From an uncultured Lachnospiraceae bacterium (lineage in GTDB: Bacteria; Bacillota; Clostridia; Lachnospirales; Lachnospiraceae), in the NCBI GenBank assembly GCA_949878435.1, contig CATLAK010000015.1:20549-84548 (forward strand): 64,000 nt of DNA, in the 5' to 3' direction. Positions within the stretch are counted from its first letter, which is position 1. Every line of letters starts with the position of its first letter. Shown one piece after another: positions 9,343-17,309 of this stretch. The notes under the pieces are model-generated. The model was given only the letters and a program-made list of their open reading frames with translations. It did not search any database and was not told the DNA's origin. The translations under genes and the position numbers were made by a program.

Positions 9343-9566
9343 TATAAAATTCTTCTCTCTTTCTTAAAAATCCTTCTTTCTTGTTGTGCAAAGCGTATAA
9401 TTTTCGATTATTTTCGATATGGCTTTTATATTATTTGTATATTTTTTCCTTGTTTTTCCGTATATGCTAAAATTGTACAAGAATTTTTGCATAAAATCCT
9501 GTTTTTACAGTGAAGGCAGCGCCTGCATGATTACATTAGGAAATATTTTTCTTCTTATATTAAGCA

Positions 9567-9615
9567 TTGACGAAGAGAAATCTATCCTTTACAATAGTCT
9601 GACACGCACTTGTCA
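9567..9615 (+). promoter_or_regulatory. Sigma-A promoter of the MATE gene with possible operator
   Basis: TTGACG (9567-9572), 17-base spacer, TACAAT (9590-9595): a near-consensus promoter 70 bases upstream of the MATE start. Immediately downstream, where transcription should begin, is a dyad TGACA-cgcact-TGTCA (9600-9615) that could bind a repressor. The rest of the 9265-9664 gap is A/T-rich and shows no gene. Confidence 0.7.
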
Positions 9616-9664
9616 CACTACCTATTATTCATATGAAATTTGACCTTTCAGAGGAGTCACACTT

Positions 9665-11065
9665 ATGTGGAAGAATTTTAAAAGAAAGTATATCGGAGAC
9701 AAAGATTTCTATAAATACATATTGATTCTTGCAGTTCCTATGATCATCCAGAACGCCATCACAAGCTTTGTGAGCTTCCTGGACAATATCATGGTTGGAC
9801 AAATCGGTACGGAGCAGATGTCAGGGGTTGCCATCGTCAACCAGCTGATGTTTGTTTTTAATATCTGTATTTTTGGCGGCGTATCCGGCGCTGGGATTTT
9901 TGGCACCCAGTTTTTTGGAAAGGGAGATCACGAAGGGCACAAACATGCTTTCCGTTTCAAACTCTATGCCTGTGCATTTATCACGGGTATTGCCCTTTTG
10001 CTTTTCGGTTTTCTTGACACACAGTTAATTTCCTTATACTTAAACGACACTGGCAGCGTAGGCGATATCCATCTTGCCCTTCAATACGGCAAAGAATATC
10101 TGGCTATCATGATGATTGGTCTTATCCCTTTTTCTCTGGGACAGGCATACACCAGCACCATCCGTGAAACCGGGCAGACTTTTGTCCCCATGCTGGCAGG
10201 CATTGCGGCGGTGGTCACCAATCTGATCCTAGATTACATATTGATTTTCGGCGTCTTCGGCTCTCCCGCTCTGGGCGTCCAGGGCGCTGCAATAGCAACC
10301 GTGATTGCGCGTTTCGTGGAATGTTTCATTGTGGTATTCTGGACTCATTCTCATAAGGAAAAGAATCGCTATATCATCGGCGCTTACCGCAGTCCAAAAA
10401 TTCCTTGGACAATCTTGAAGGGGATTTTTATTAAGGGAAGTCCTCTGATGTTCAATGAAATGTTCTGGGCAGCCGGCATGGCTGTCATTTCTCAGTGCTA
10501 TGCTGTCCGCGGACTGGAAGTGGTTGCCGCACAGAATATTTCCTCCACCATCAGCAACCTGTTCAATATCATCTACATTCAGTTGGGCGGCTGTATTTCC
10601 ATCGTGGTCGGTCAGCAGCTTGGTGCCGGCAGGATAGAGGAAGCCAAAGATACGGACAACAAGATGATCTTCTTCAGTGTTTTCTGCTGTTCCTGCGTGG
10701 CGGCAGTCATGGTTTTGATGGGCAGATTTTTCCCTTCTATCTATAACACGGAAGAAAGCATCAAGGAACTTGCAAAATCCTTTATCGTAATCTCCGCTCT
10801 TGTAATGCCGCTGTGCGCTTACTGCCACTGCGCCTATTTCACCCTGCGCTCCGGCGGCAAGACCATCGTCACCTTCCTGTTCGACAGCGTTTATACATGG
10901 GTGCTCGTGATTCCTTTTGCCTATAGCCTGGCGAACTTTACGGCGCTTCCTATCACCTTCATCTTTTTCCTCGTACAGTTCACGGAACTGATCAAGGTGA
11001 TTATCGGATACTTCATGGTAAGAAGCGGGGTCTGGCTGCAGAATATCGTGACCGACCAAGCATAA
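9665..11065 (+). CDS. MATE family efflux transporter
   Basis: 466 residues with about 12 membrane segments, the usual MATE length. The N-terminal segment FYKYILILAVPMIIQNAITS and FLDNIMVGQIGTEQMSGVAI are the characteristic first helix and loop of MatE domains. A second repeat starts near residue 235 (IFIKGSPLMFNEMFWAAGMA). MATE proteins export drugs or metabolites using Na+ or H+ gradients. Ribosome site AGAGGAG precedes the ATG. It is one of the few plus-strand genes here and has its own promoter. The substrate cannot be told. Confidence 0.92.
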   Translation: MWKNFKRKYIGDKDFYKYILILAVPMIIQNAITSFVSFLDNIMVGQIGTEQMSGVAIVNQLMFVFNICIFGGVSGAGIFGTQFFGKGDHEGHKHAFRFKLYACAFITGIALLLFGFLDTQLISLYLNDTGSVGDIHLALQYGKEYLAIMMIGLIPFSLGQAYTSTIRETGQTFVPMLAGIAAVVTNLILDYILIFGVFGSPALGVQGAAIATVIARFVECFIVVFWTHSHKEKNRYIIGAYRSPKIPWTILKGIFIKGSPLMFNEMFWAAGMAVISQCYAVRGLEVVAAQNISSTISNLFNIIYIQLGGCISIVVGQQLGAGRIEEAKDTDNKMIFFSVFCCSCVAAVMVLMGRFFPSIYNTEESIKELAKSFIVISALVMPLCAYCHCAYFTLRSGGKTIVTFLFDSVYTWVLVIPFAYSLANFTALPITFIFFLVQFTELIKVIIGYFMVRSGVWLQNIVTDQA

Positions 11066-11072
11066 ACAAGGC

Positions 11073-11408
11073 TTACGCCTCTACTGCTCTCGCTAGTGCC
11101 ATTGCAACAAACGTATTTAAACTGACATTCTTTTCATCGGCTTTGATTGTTGCCATGCGGTGCAGTTCTGGCGTAACCCGCACATTAAAAGAACCTTTAA
11201 ATGATTTTTCCGGCTGTATACCCTTTTGCTTACAAAAAGATAAGTATTCATCTACCGCGTGATGAAAATCTTCCTTAAGCTCTGCAATGCTCTGTCCTTC
11301 ATAGGAAAACATTCCCTTTAGCCCCAAAACTTTGCCATATAGGCAATCACCTTCACTGGAATACTCTACTGTCCCTATATAACTTTTATAATTCATATAA
11401 TGGCTCAT
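11073..11408 (-). CDS. HicB-family antitoxin-like protein, no toxin partner seen
   Basis: 111 residues from ATG 11408 (GAGGG upstream). N-terminal HicB-like fold (YIGTVEYSSEGDCLYGKVLG, then SIAELKEDFHHAVDEYLSFC) and a C-terminal ribbon-helix-helix-like part (FNVRVTPELHRMATIKADEK, then VSLNTFVAMALARAV), as in HicB proteins that bind DNA through an RHH domain. HicA toxin normally precedes hicB, but the 220 bases upstream hold no HicA reading frame. The frame is open upstream of the start (KVHKGNFGKRG...), which could be a remnant or chance. Probably an orphan antitoxin or stand-alone regulator. Confidence 0.8.
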   Translation of the reverse strand: MSHYMNYKSYIGTVEYSSEGDCLYGKVLGLKGMFSYEGQSIAELKEDFHHAVDEYLSFCKQKGIQPEKSFKGSFNVRVTPELHRMATIKADEKNVSLNTFVAMALARAVEA

Positions 11409-11610
11409 AGCAGACCCTCGCTTTCCAAAGTTTCCTTTATGTACCTTAATATATTTTTCCTGTCTTATCTTCCAAATATCCAAAACATTGTAAAGTTTTT
11501 AAAATGTTGAAAAAAATATTTGTTCTAGGATTATAATAAAATGATGCTTTTATATCAATGATTTTCATATTTTTTTAAGAATTTAATTCTTTATTTTATA
11601 AAGTTCAAAG

Positions 11611-11654
11611 TAGCAGGAGACAAAAAGGTCTTTCTGCCATTTTGCCTCCTGCTA
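11611..11654 (-). terminator. Hairpin downstream of the anti-sigma gene
   Basis: Inverted repeat TAGCAGGAGACAAAA (11611-11625) / TTTTGCCTCCTGCTA (11640-11654), 14 of 15 paired, about 50 bases past the anti-sigma stop. The T-run is poor, so the efficiency is uncertain. Next to it, two 18-base tandem units (TATCTTRTATGATGCT at 11653 and 11671) fill the gap to the gene end. Confidence 0.55.
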
Positions 11655-11704
11655 TCTTATATGATGCTCCTATCTTGTATGATGCTTTTACCTTATATTT
11701 TGCA

Positions 11705-12460
11705 TTAAGGGATCTGTATCAGCTCCCCTGCCATCTCCAGCAGTACCTCTGCCGGCGCGGCTTTATATAAGCTGATTAGTTCATATCTGACGCCATCCTT
11801 CTCCCACACTGCGCTTGATACCTGGTTTCCGGAACTTTCATCGGTACCATCAGAAATATCCCCTTCACTGCGCTCCCGGGCTACAAGTTCTTCCGCTGTC
11901 ACTTCATATTCCACTGTCACCCATTCACAGGCATCAACATAATAGTTCACCTCAACTCCGTTTATGTTGACCGTCTGTGCAGGTGTCCGCCCCTCCTCCT
12001 CATGGTATGCGGCATTCTCTGTTTTCAGGAAAAGTATATCTTCGCCCGCTTTCTCATAGTTGATACTGATACCCTTATTTTCTGAAACAACATTGTTACC
12101 GCTGTCTAAACCTGTATAATTGTCTATATACATTTCCGAAAATGTATATCCATTAGAAAATGTTTCGACCGCGTCTACCTCAAATCCAGCCATTTCTTCA
12201 AGCTTAAAAAGCTGATCAAAATCAGTGACAGCACTTAGCCCCGAACCTGCTATGATGGTGACGATTTTGCCTGATGCTGCCACGCTCACCGTCCCTACCA
12301 GAAGGCAGCATGCCGCCGCAAGAATTACCGTCTTTTTGATACCGAAACGCTTCACTTTCTTTTCCTCCATTTCTCTTTTCAAATTCTGATTCAAACGTTC
12401 ATCAGGAATGATAGGAGAAAGGGTCTGCCGCAAAATCTGATCTGTTTTTTCATCATTCAT
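11705..12460 (-). CDS. Putative anti-sigma factor, single-pass membrane protein
   Basis: 251 residues from ATG 12460, which has GGAGG nine bases upstream within the end of the sigma gene. A cytoplasmic N-terminus (about 50 residues: DEKTDQILRQTLSPIIPDER) is followed by a basic stretch and one membrane segment (TVILAAACCLLVGTVSVAAS), then about 180 extracellular residues. It overlaps the ECF sigma gene by 8 bases, the classical layout of a sigma factor with its membrane-bound inhibitor. The extracellular part resembles proteins annotated with DUF4179, but I am not certain of that. The signal sensed is unknown. Confidence 0.7.
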   Translation of the reverse strand: MNDEKTDQILRQTLSPIIPDERLNQNLKREMEEKKVKRFGIKKTVILAAACCLLVGTVSVAASGKIVTIIAGSGLSAVTDFDQLFKLEEMAGFEVDAVETFSNGYTFSEMYIDNYTGLDSGNNVVSENKGISINYEKAGEDILFLKTENAAYHEEEGRTPAQTVNINGVEVNYYVDACEWVTVEYEVTAEELVARERSEGDISDGTDESSGNQVSSAVWEKDGVRYELISLYKAAPAEVLLEMAGELIQIP

Positions 12461-12986
12461 ATCCTGCAACCTCCATTTTTTCCTTGATTATTGCTCTTGC
12501 CTTATGCAGCCTGCTCTTTACGGTTCCCTCCGGCACTTTCAACACCTTTGCAATTTCCTTGACAGAAAGCTCGGAGGAATAAAACAAACAGATGGGAAGG
12601 CGGTATTTTTCATCCAGACGGGAAACGCATTCCATTACATATGCCTTCTCCTCCTTCAGAAGCATCCCCTCCTCCGGGTTCTCTCCGAACCCGGTCTTTT
12701 CCAACAGGTCGGCATGCTGCTCATCCAGAAAGCTTTCCATGCCCGCGATCCTCTGCCGCCAGGCATACTTCCTGCGCCTGTTTTTCCATAGCCTGACTGC
12801 AATCGACAACAGATAGCTTTTGGGATTCTGCTGCCTGTCTATCTTATCCTTCAGCTCCAGCGCCTTCATGAAAGTGTCCTGGTATAAGTCGTCTCCGTCC
12901 TGTCTGTTTCCCGTAACCTGCCTGCAAAATCCATAAATATCTTTCCCGTAGATATCTATACATTCTTCCAGCTGTATCAGTGTCAT
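12453..12986 (-). CDS. ECF-type RNA polymerase sigma factor
   Basis: 177 residues from ATG 12986, preceded by AAAGGAGC; an in-frame start 96 bases earlier overlaps the upstream stop as ATGA but has no ribosome site. Sigma-70 region 2 (YGKDIYGFCRQVTGNRQDGD, then DLYQDTFMKALE) and region 4 (YRLPICLFYSSELSVKEIAK, then VLKVPEGTVKSRLHKARAII) are complete, with the short linker of ECF factors. It probably directs transcription of this operon or of envelope functions and is held inactive by the overlapping anti-sigma protein. Confidence 0.92.
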   Translation of the reverse strand: MTLIQLEECIDIYGKDIYGFCRQVTGNRQDGDDLYQDTFMKALELKDKIDRQQNPKSYLLSIAVRLWKNRRRKYAWRQRIAGMESFLDEQHADLLEKTGFGENPEEGMLLKEEKAYVMECVSRLDEKYRLPICLFYSSELSVKEIAKVLKVPEGTVKSRLHKARAIIKEKMEVAGYE

Positions 12987-13078
12987 TACATAAAGCTCCT
13001 TTTGCCTGCCGGCATAATTCTTTGACGTCAAAGGTTTATCACCCTTCAACAATACATTGTAATAACCAAGGAGGAGGT

Positions 13079-14461
13079 TCATTCTTTTTCTAAAGAAACG
13101 GAAATTTTTACCCTGGGCATTTTCCTGTCCCTTTTACGGACAGGCAATTCTTTGGGAAGTACATGCTTATATCTCCCCACGCTCATCACAATCCCCGCCA
13201 GAATATAGGAAACAATCACGTTTGATCCGCCTGCGGAGATAAACGGTATATCTATTGAAATATATGGAAGAACCCCGATATTTTCCAAAAAATACAGAAG
13301 GAGCAGCGTTGAGAATACCATCCCGCAGCCACAGGAGATCATCATCCCAAGCTCATTCTTCTGCCCCAGAGAAATACGGAAAATCAAAAACAGTATCCAT
13401 CCGAAAAGCACTGCCAAACCAATTACCGCCGCATATCCGAAGACGGACGCCACAAATGCCAGCACATAGCTTTGATTAAAGCCGGGCACTGTTGTCACGA
13501 ACTCCGAAAAATCTGCCCCATACCCCATTCCAATCCATCTGCTGCCGCGCAGGATTTCCATTACCCTGCAGCGGACATAATTTGCCCCCTGGGGATCCAG
13601 CCCCAAAAGCAGCCTGGTCTTCCTGATTCGGTCAGCGGTAAGCGCAAAAAGGTACACCAGACCGCCAAGAATAATGCCCATCCAGAACACCGCCAAAAAA
13701 CATTTCCGTCTCCTTATTTGAAACCATCCCCTCAAAACCGCCGTTGAAAAAAGAAAAAGCAACATCAAAAACAGCATTACGAAAGAACTTAAACTGTCCA
13801 TCATGCAGATGACAGGCAGGACCATCAGCGCCATCCACAAAAGGCTCTTTACAATTCCCCACCTATGCTCTCCCCGGTACTTATACAAAATCGCCCCATA
13901 CACCGGCACGCATAAATAAATCCACGGAATCAGCCCCATGGTCAGTCCGCCAATCGAGATCCACCTGACAGCCCCATTGATTTCCCTTCCCAAAAGGAAA
14001 TAGGACAGCAGCATAACACCCAAAAGCCCTAACGCCGTTCCCACACTATGCTCCGCCAAAAAGCTATAATCAACCATACACACCAGAACCATCGCAAAAA
14101 ATCCAATCCCCGTATAGACTGCCTGACGTATCACATATTCTGGTCCCAGCTCCGGAGAGCTGCCTCCGAATGCTGCATGGATCAAAATACTGACGATACC
14201 GATTACTGCCATAAGTGCCATCATTCCCCATGGAATCTGGGGACGGTGGACTCTGTCCATGGATACCCCTGCTTCCACCGGGTCTCCCATATCCCTTACC
14301 GCCGCTTCCATTGCTTTGTCTTCTTCCATCCCCTGTTCCCTGTAAGAATAAATCTGATCCTCTATGTGCTTTTCCACTTCATCCGCCACCATGCCGCGCG
14401 CCTTCACACAGCGGATCTGTTCCGTCAAGATGCGGATATATTCCTCTTTGCCCATATCCAC
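13079..14461 (-). CDS. SEDS (FtsW/RodA/SpoVE)-like membrane protein with N-terminal prefix domain
   Basis: 460 residues. Residues 1-75 are a soluble helical domain (EEYIRILTEQIRCVKARGMV, then DKAMEAAVRDMGDPVEAG) like the DUF1700/HAAS-type prefix domains often encoded next to PadR regulators. The remainder has about ten membrane segments and SEDS family motifs: REINGAVRWISIGG, GMGYGADFSEFVTTVPGFNQ and IPFISAGGSN near the end. Where RodA/FtsW carry the catalytic TDF motif Asp, this protein has NQSYVLAF, so peptidoglycan polymerase activity is doubtful. It starts 5 bases after padR and precedes the ECF sigma gene. Likely an envelope-stress or regulatory SEDS paralogue. Confidence 0.8.
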   Translation of the reverse strand: MDMGKEEYIRILTEQIRCVKARGMVADEVEKHIEDQIYSYREQGMEEDKAMEAAVRDMGDPVEAGVSMDRVHRPQIPWGMMALMAVIGIVSILIHAAFGGSSPELGPEYVIRQAVYTGIGFFAMVLVCMVDYSFLAEHSVGTALGLLGVMLLSYFLLGREINGAVRWISIGGLTMGLIPWIYLCVPVYGAILYKYRGEHRWGIVKSLLWMALMVLPVICMMDSLSSFVMLFLMLLFLFSTAVLRGWFQIRRRKCFLAVFWMGIILGGLVYLFALTADRIRKTRLLLGLDPQGANYVRCRVMEILRGSRWIGMGYGADFSEFVTTVPGFNQSYVLAFVASVFGYAAVIGLAVLFGWILFLIFRISLGQKNELGMMISCGCGMVFSTLLLLYFLENIGVLPYISIDIPFISAGGSNVIVSYILAGIVMSVGRYKHVLPKELPVRKRDRKMPRVKISVSLEKE

Positions 14462-14466
14462 ACCCC

Positions 14467-14796
14467 CTACATTTCAAGCGCGAGCACCTGAGTCACCGCT
14501 TTTGCATACTCCTGCCATTCTTCTTTCTTTCTGCCAAGCACCTTCCTGCCATCTTTGGTGATACTGTAGTATTTCCTCACCTTGCCCAAAACCTCTTCCT
14601 CATATGAAGTGAGCAGGTTCTTTTCCTCCAGCGAATGGAGCAGCGGGTACATGGTTCCTGCTTTAAGTTCAAACACATTCTGGGAACGCTGCCGCAGCGT
14701 ATCGATCATCTCATAACCGTACATATCCTTCTCCGAAAGCAGCTTTAAAAGCAGCATCGCCATACTTCCGGAAACTAACGTCTTATCAATTGCCAT
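14467..14796 (-). CDS. PadR-family transcriptional regulator
   Basis: 109 residues, typical of short PadR proteins. Winged-helix N-terminal region (LVSGSMAMLLLKLLSEKDMY, then GYEMIDTLRQRSQNVFELKA) and the diagnostic GTMYPLLHSLEEKNLLTSYE wing, followed by a basic strand (KYYSITKDGRKVLGRKKEEW) and a dimerisation helix. It is the first gene of the padR-SEDS-sigma-anti-sigma operon, with ribosome site GAAGGAG. Its own promoter contains an obvious palindrome, so it very probably represses the operon until an inducer binds. Confidence 0.94.
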   Translation of the reverse strand: MAIDKTLVSGSMAMLLLKLLSEKDMYGYEMIDTLRQRSQNVFELKAGTMYPLLHSLEEKNLLTSYEEEVLGKVRKYYSITKDGRKVLGRKKEEWQEYAKAVTQVLALEM

Positions 14797-14810
14797 ATGA
14801 TTTTCTCCTT

Positions 14811-14871
14811 CTATATAGTCATTCTATATATTGAACACCTATAGTATATATAGATAACCTATATATGTCAA
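14811..14871 (-). promoter_or_regulatory. padR operon promoter with palindromic PadR operator
   Basis: Minus-strand TTGACA (14866-14871), 17-base spacer, TATACT (14843-14848). An 8-bp perfect inverted repeat ATATATAG-ataac-CTATATAT (14846-14866) fills the spacer, so a bound dimer would block RNA polymerase. A further self-complementary CTATATAG at 14811-14818, next to the ribosome site, may be a second half-operator. Confidence 0.8.
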
Positions 14872-14872
14872 T

Positions 14873-15389
14873 CTAAAAACTAATTATTTTTACCTTCCAA
14901 GTAGCAGTTCGACCTGCTTTTTCATTTAAATAATTCTTTGCTATCTCAAAATCAGAACGTTTAATCTCTCTCCCAGCCCACGATGTTAATCCCATATTGT
15001 CTTTTTCCGCATCCGCTCGTTGATAGATTACTTCTGCCGCCAAGATTTTTAAGGCGCTCGTCATCCAGTGCAAATCCTTTTTTCATATATTCTTTCAAAA
15101 TGGAAGTCGCCCATATTCTGAATTGCGTTCCTCTAAGGGATTTTGCCCGATAACCAACTGAAATAATAACATCCAAATTATAGAAATCCGCCTGATAGGT
15201 CTTACCGTCAGAAGCAGTATAGGCAAATTTTGCCCAAACTGCTTCTTTTACTAATTCTCCCTCTTTAAAAATATTTCTTACATGCTTTCCTATCACACTT
15301 TTATCCCGCTGAAATAATTCAGCCATCTGATCAATAGATAGCCAAACCGTATCATGATCAAATGTTACTTCTATATTTTGTAACTCCAT
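14873..15389 (-). pseudogene. RhuM-family protein remnant (internal deletion and frameshift)
   Basis: The first ~115 residues read as a RhuM/virulence-type protein (TVWLSIDQMAELFQRDKSVI, YNLDVIISVGYRAKSLRGTQ, FALDDERLKN). The frame then goes directly, in another frame, into sequence matching the family's C-terminal part (AAEVIYQRADAEKDNMGLTS, IAKNYLNEKA). About 100 central residues are missing and the last part breaks off early. Normal family members are about 330 residues, so this is a decayed gene. It lies next to another remnant and a palindromic element, suggesting an eroded accessory region. Confidence 0.85.
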
Positions 15390-15474
15390 CTTCTGTGGTA
15401 TACATAATTATATTTGATTGTGGCATAATATTCTCCTATGTATGATAATGTTTCTAAATATTACAAATTTTAAA

Positions 15475-15948
15475 TCAACTTTCTTGTAACATAAGCTCTA
15501 TCATCCCCGGGATGGGCATCTTTATTGGATGTAGATGATTCTCGGGCTCATCAATTAACGCTACAAAAGATTCTGATGTATCTGCAAACATATAAAGCTG
15601 CCAAGTAATATCAATTATCGAAGATATTCCGCCCGAGACAGCATCTAATGGAAAGTCCCCCGTTTTTGTGCATAGCATAATTTCCGGAGCGTTTACCGAT
15701 ATGTTCTCAAACCCTGATTTCGGCGGTAAAACTATTCTTAGTATATTAACATACCCTTCAAACAATTTACGTGCAGTTTCATTCGGGACAACTAATTGGT
15801 TTCCGTATCCAAAAATAGCCAAAGATGCTAAGGCTTCCTTGATTAATGATGTTGCTGATGCTTCATCTGTGTTACGGTATTTATCAAACACAAAGGTCTT
15901 GTTAAATTCATTGTATTTGTCGTATATTTGCTGTCGTGTTGAATCCAG
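15475..15948 (-). pseudogene. AAA-family ATPase C-terminal fragment
   Basis: An open frame without a convincing start runs from next to the palindromic element at 15949 to a stop at 15475. It contains a Walker B-like SFVALIDEPENHLHP near its end, preceded by VSGGISSIIDITWQLYMFAD, the pattern of AAA_21/OLD-type SMC-like ATPases. The Walker A half is absent, and after DEPENHLHP the expected ...ATHSP continuation is replaced by an unrelated short tail. So both ends are lost: the upstream part perhaps by insertion of the element, the downstream part by deletion. Non-functional. Confidence 0.75.
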
Positions 15949-16274
15949 CCCGAAAGGGCAGCGCGGCAGGAGGAATCTTCCCAGGCAGGAAGCGCAGCGG
16001 CGGACAGTATATATAACGGTTTCCAGTCTCTGGCAAAAAAATCGGAAATTTCACTTACAGAATGTTAAATACCTAGGGTAAAATTGCCATGGATGGCAAT
16101 TTTAGGAGTCATGCGGCACGGATGCCGCCGGGCTCCGACCCGACTGCCCTGAAACACCTATACACATTCTGTTAGTGAAATCCGATTTTGAAGACGAGAC
16201 TGGAAACCGTTATATATACCGTCCGCCGCACTTCCTGCCTGGGAAGATTCCTCCTGCCGCGCCGCCCTTTCGGG
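15949..16274 (+). mobile_element. Palindromic element, copy A (326 bp)
   Basis: Outer arms of about 72-75 bases starting CCCGAAAGGGC and ending with its complement are nearly perfect inverted repeats (a few transitions and one 2-base indel). They enclose a core at 16023-16203, bounded by CCAGTCTC / GAGACTGG, that is shared with three other copies in the window. Inside the core: hairpin AAAATTGCCA-TGGA-TGGCAATTTT (16080-16103) and hairpin GCGGCA-CGGA-TGCCGC (16113-16128), the latter enclosed by GGAGTC / GGCTCC. It ends 8 bases past the lacI stop and abuts the AAA fragment. No reading frame of note. Strand given is the core orientation. Confidence 0.88.
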
Positions 16275-16282
16275 TACATTTT

Positions 16283-17296
16283 CTAAAATTTACGCGTGGA
16301 CTCCCTCTCCGTCACCGACGGCAGCGTGCAGTAAAATTGAACCTGCAGATTCGGCTTTTTCATCTTATTTAAAATCAGTTTTCCCGCCTGCATTCCCATG
16401 TCGTACACATCGATGTTGATTACCGTCAGTTTGGGCTTTAAGATCTGGGAAAAAGGGTAGTCGTCAAAGGTCACGACCCCCATATCCTCCGGTATCCTTA
16501 AGCTATGCTCTTTTAATGCATTTACGCACCCGTAGGCGATATAATTGTTCGCACAGATGATGGCATCCGGCAGGTTCTGGTTCTGAAGAATCTGCTCCGT
16601 CATCTGAAATCCGCTGTCACAGTCGGAATCTCCATATTGAAGATGACAATGAGGAACAATCACATCATACTCCTTCAGCACCGATAAGACTCCTTCCAGG
16701 CGGTGGGCGGATATTTTATCTTCATCCGTCCCTCCCACAAAGGCAAGGGACTGGTAGCCGCACTGCAGAAGATAATTCGCCGCCATCTCGCCTGCAAGCT
16801 TATTGTCGATATCCAGCCAGCAAAAGTGACTGGAAAAATTGGGCATCCCAAGGACAATGTGGGGAATCTCCTTGTACCGTATCATCTCGTCCAGTTTTTT
16901 GGAGATGACCGAGGCATGGATCACTACGCCGTCCACCATTTTGCTGTCGAACACTTCCTTGACAAAATCCGGCGCTTCTTCCTTTGAGATGTTCTTAACG
17001 CCCAACAGATATCCTTTTCTTCCCAGCGTGCATTCTAAACCGGAAAGGATCTCGAACATGTGTGGATTGGAAAAACCTGCATTCTCACCCAAGGTGGTGA
17101 GGAACAGCACCTGTCTCGTACTTTGTCTTGCAAAATTCCTCGCCCTCAGGTTGGGGTGATAGTTCAGTTCCTCCATTGCCTTGCGGACCTGATCGATCGT
17201 CTTTTGGGAAATCGAATAAGAACCGTTCATCACCTTGGACACCGTCGCCGTGGAAGTGCCTGCCAGCTTTGCAACATCTTTGATCGTAGCCGCCAC
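16283..17296 (-). CDS. LacI-family regulator of the maltodextrin operon (MalR-like)
   Basis: 337 residues from a GTG at 17296, chosen because GGAG lies 8 bases upstream and the LacI helix-turn-helix begins right there (ATIKDVAKLAGTSTATVSKV, then MNGSYSISQKTIDQVRKAM). A periplasmic-binding-like effector domain follows (GVVTFDDYPFSQILKPKLTV near the end). It is the last gene of the maltodextrin operon, 13 bases after the GH13 gene. A GTAAACGGTTAC palindrome upstream of the first gene is its probable operator, so it likely represses the operon in the absence of maltose or maltodextrin. No other terminator is seen between its stop and element A. Confidence 0.88.
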   Translation of the reverse strand: MAATIKDVAKLAGTSTATVSKVMNGSYSISQKTIDQVRKAMEELNYHPNLRARNFARQSTRQVLFLTTLGENAGFSNPHMFEILSGLECTLGRKGYLLGVKNISKEEAPDFVKEVFDSKMVDGVVIHASVISKKLDEMIRYKEIPHIVLGMPNFSSHFCWLDIDNKLAGEMAANYLLQCGYQSLAFVGGTDEDKISAHRLEGVLSVLKEYDVIVPHCHLQYGDSDCDSGFQMTEQILQNQNLPDAIICANNYIAYGCVNALKEHSLRIPEDMGVVTFDDYPFSQILKPKLTVINIDVYDMGMQAGKLILNKMKKPNLQVQFYCTLPSVTERESTRKF

Positions 17297-17309
17297 TTTA
17301 TTCTCTCCT

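Noticed and set aside
9385..9400. Catabolite-responsive element (cre) upstream of mglB
   Set aside because: GTGCAAAGCGTATAA has an extra base compared with the cre consensus and no symmetry.
10229..11059. 276-residue minus-strand frame
   Set aside because: It lies wholly inside the MATE gene in antisense; no ribosome site and no protein-like pattern.
11409..11483. hicA remnant upstream of hicB
   Set aside because: A short open stretch ends in KVHKGNFGKRG, faintly like a HicA strand, but it is too short to support.
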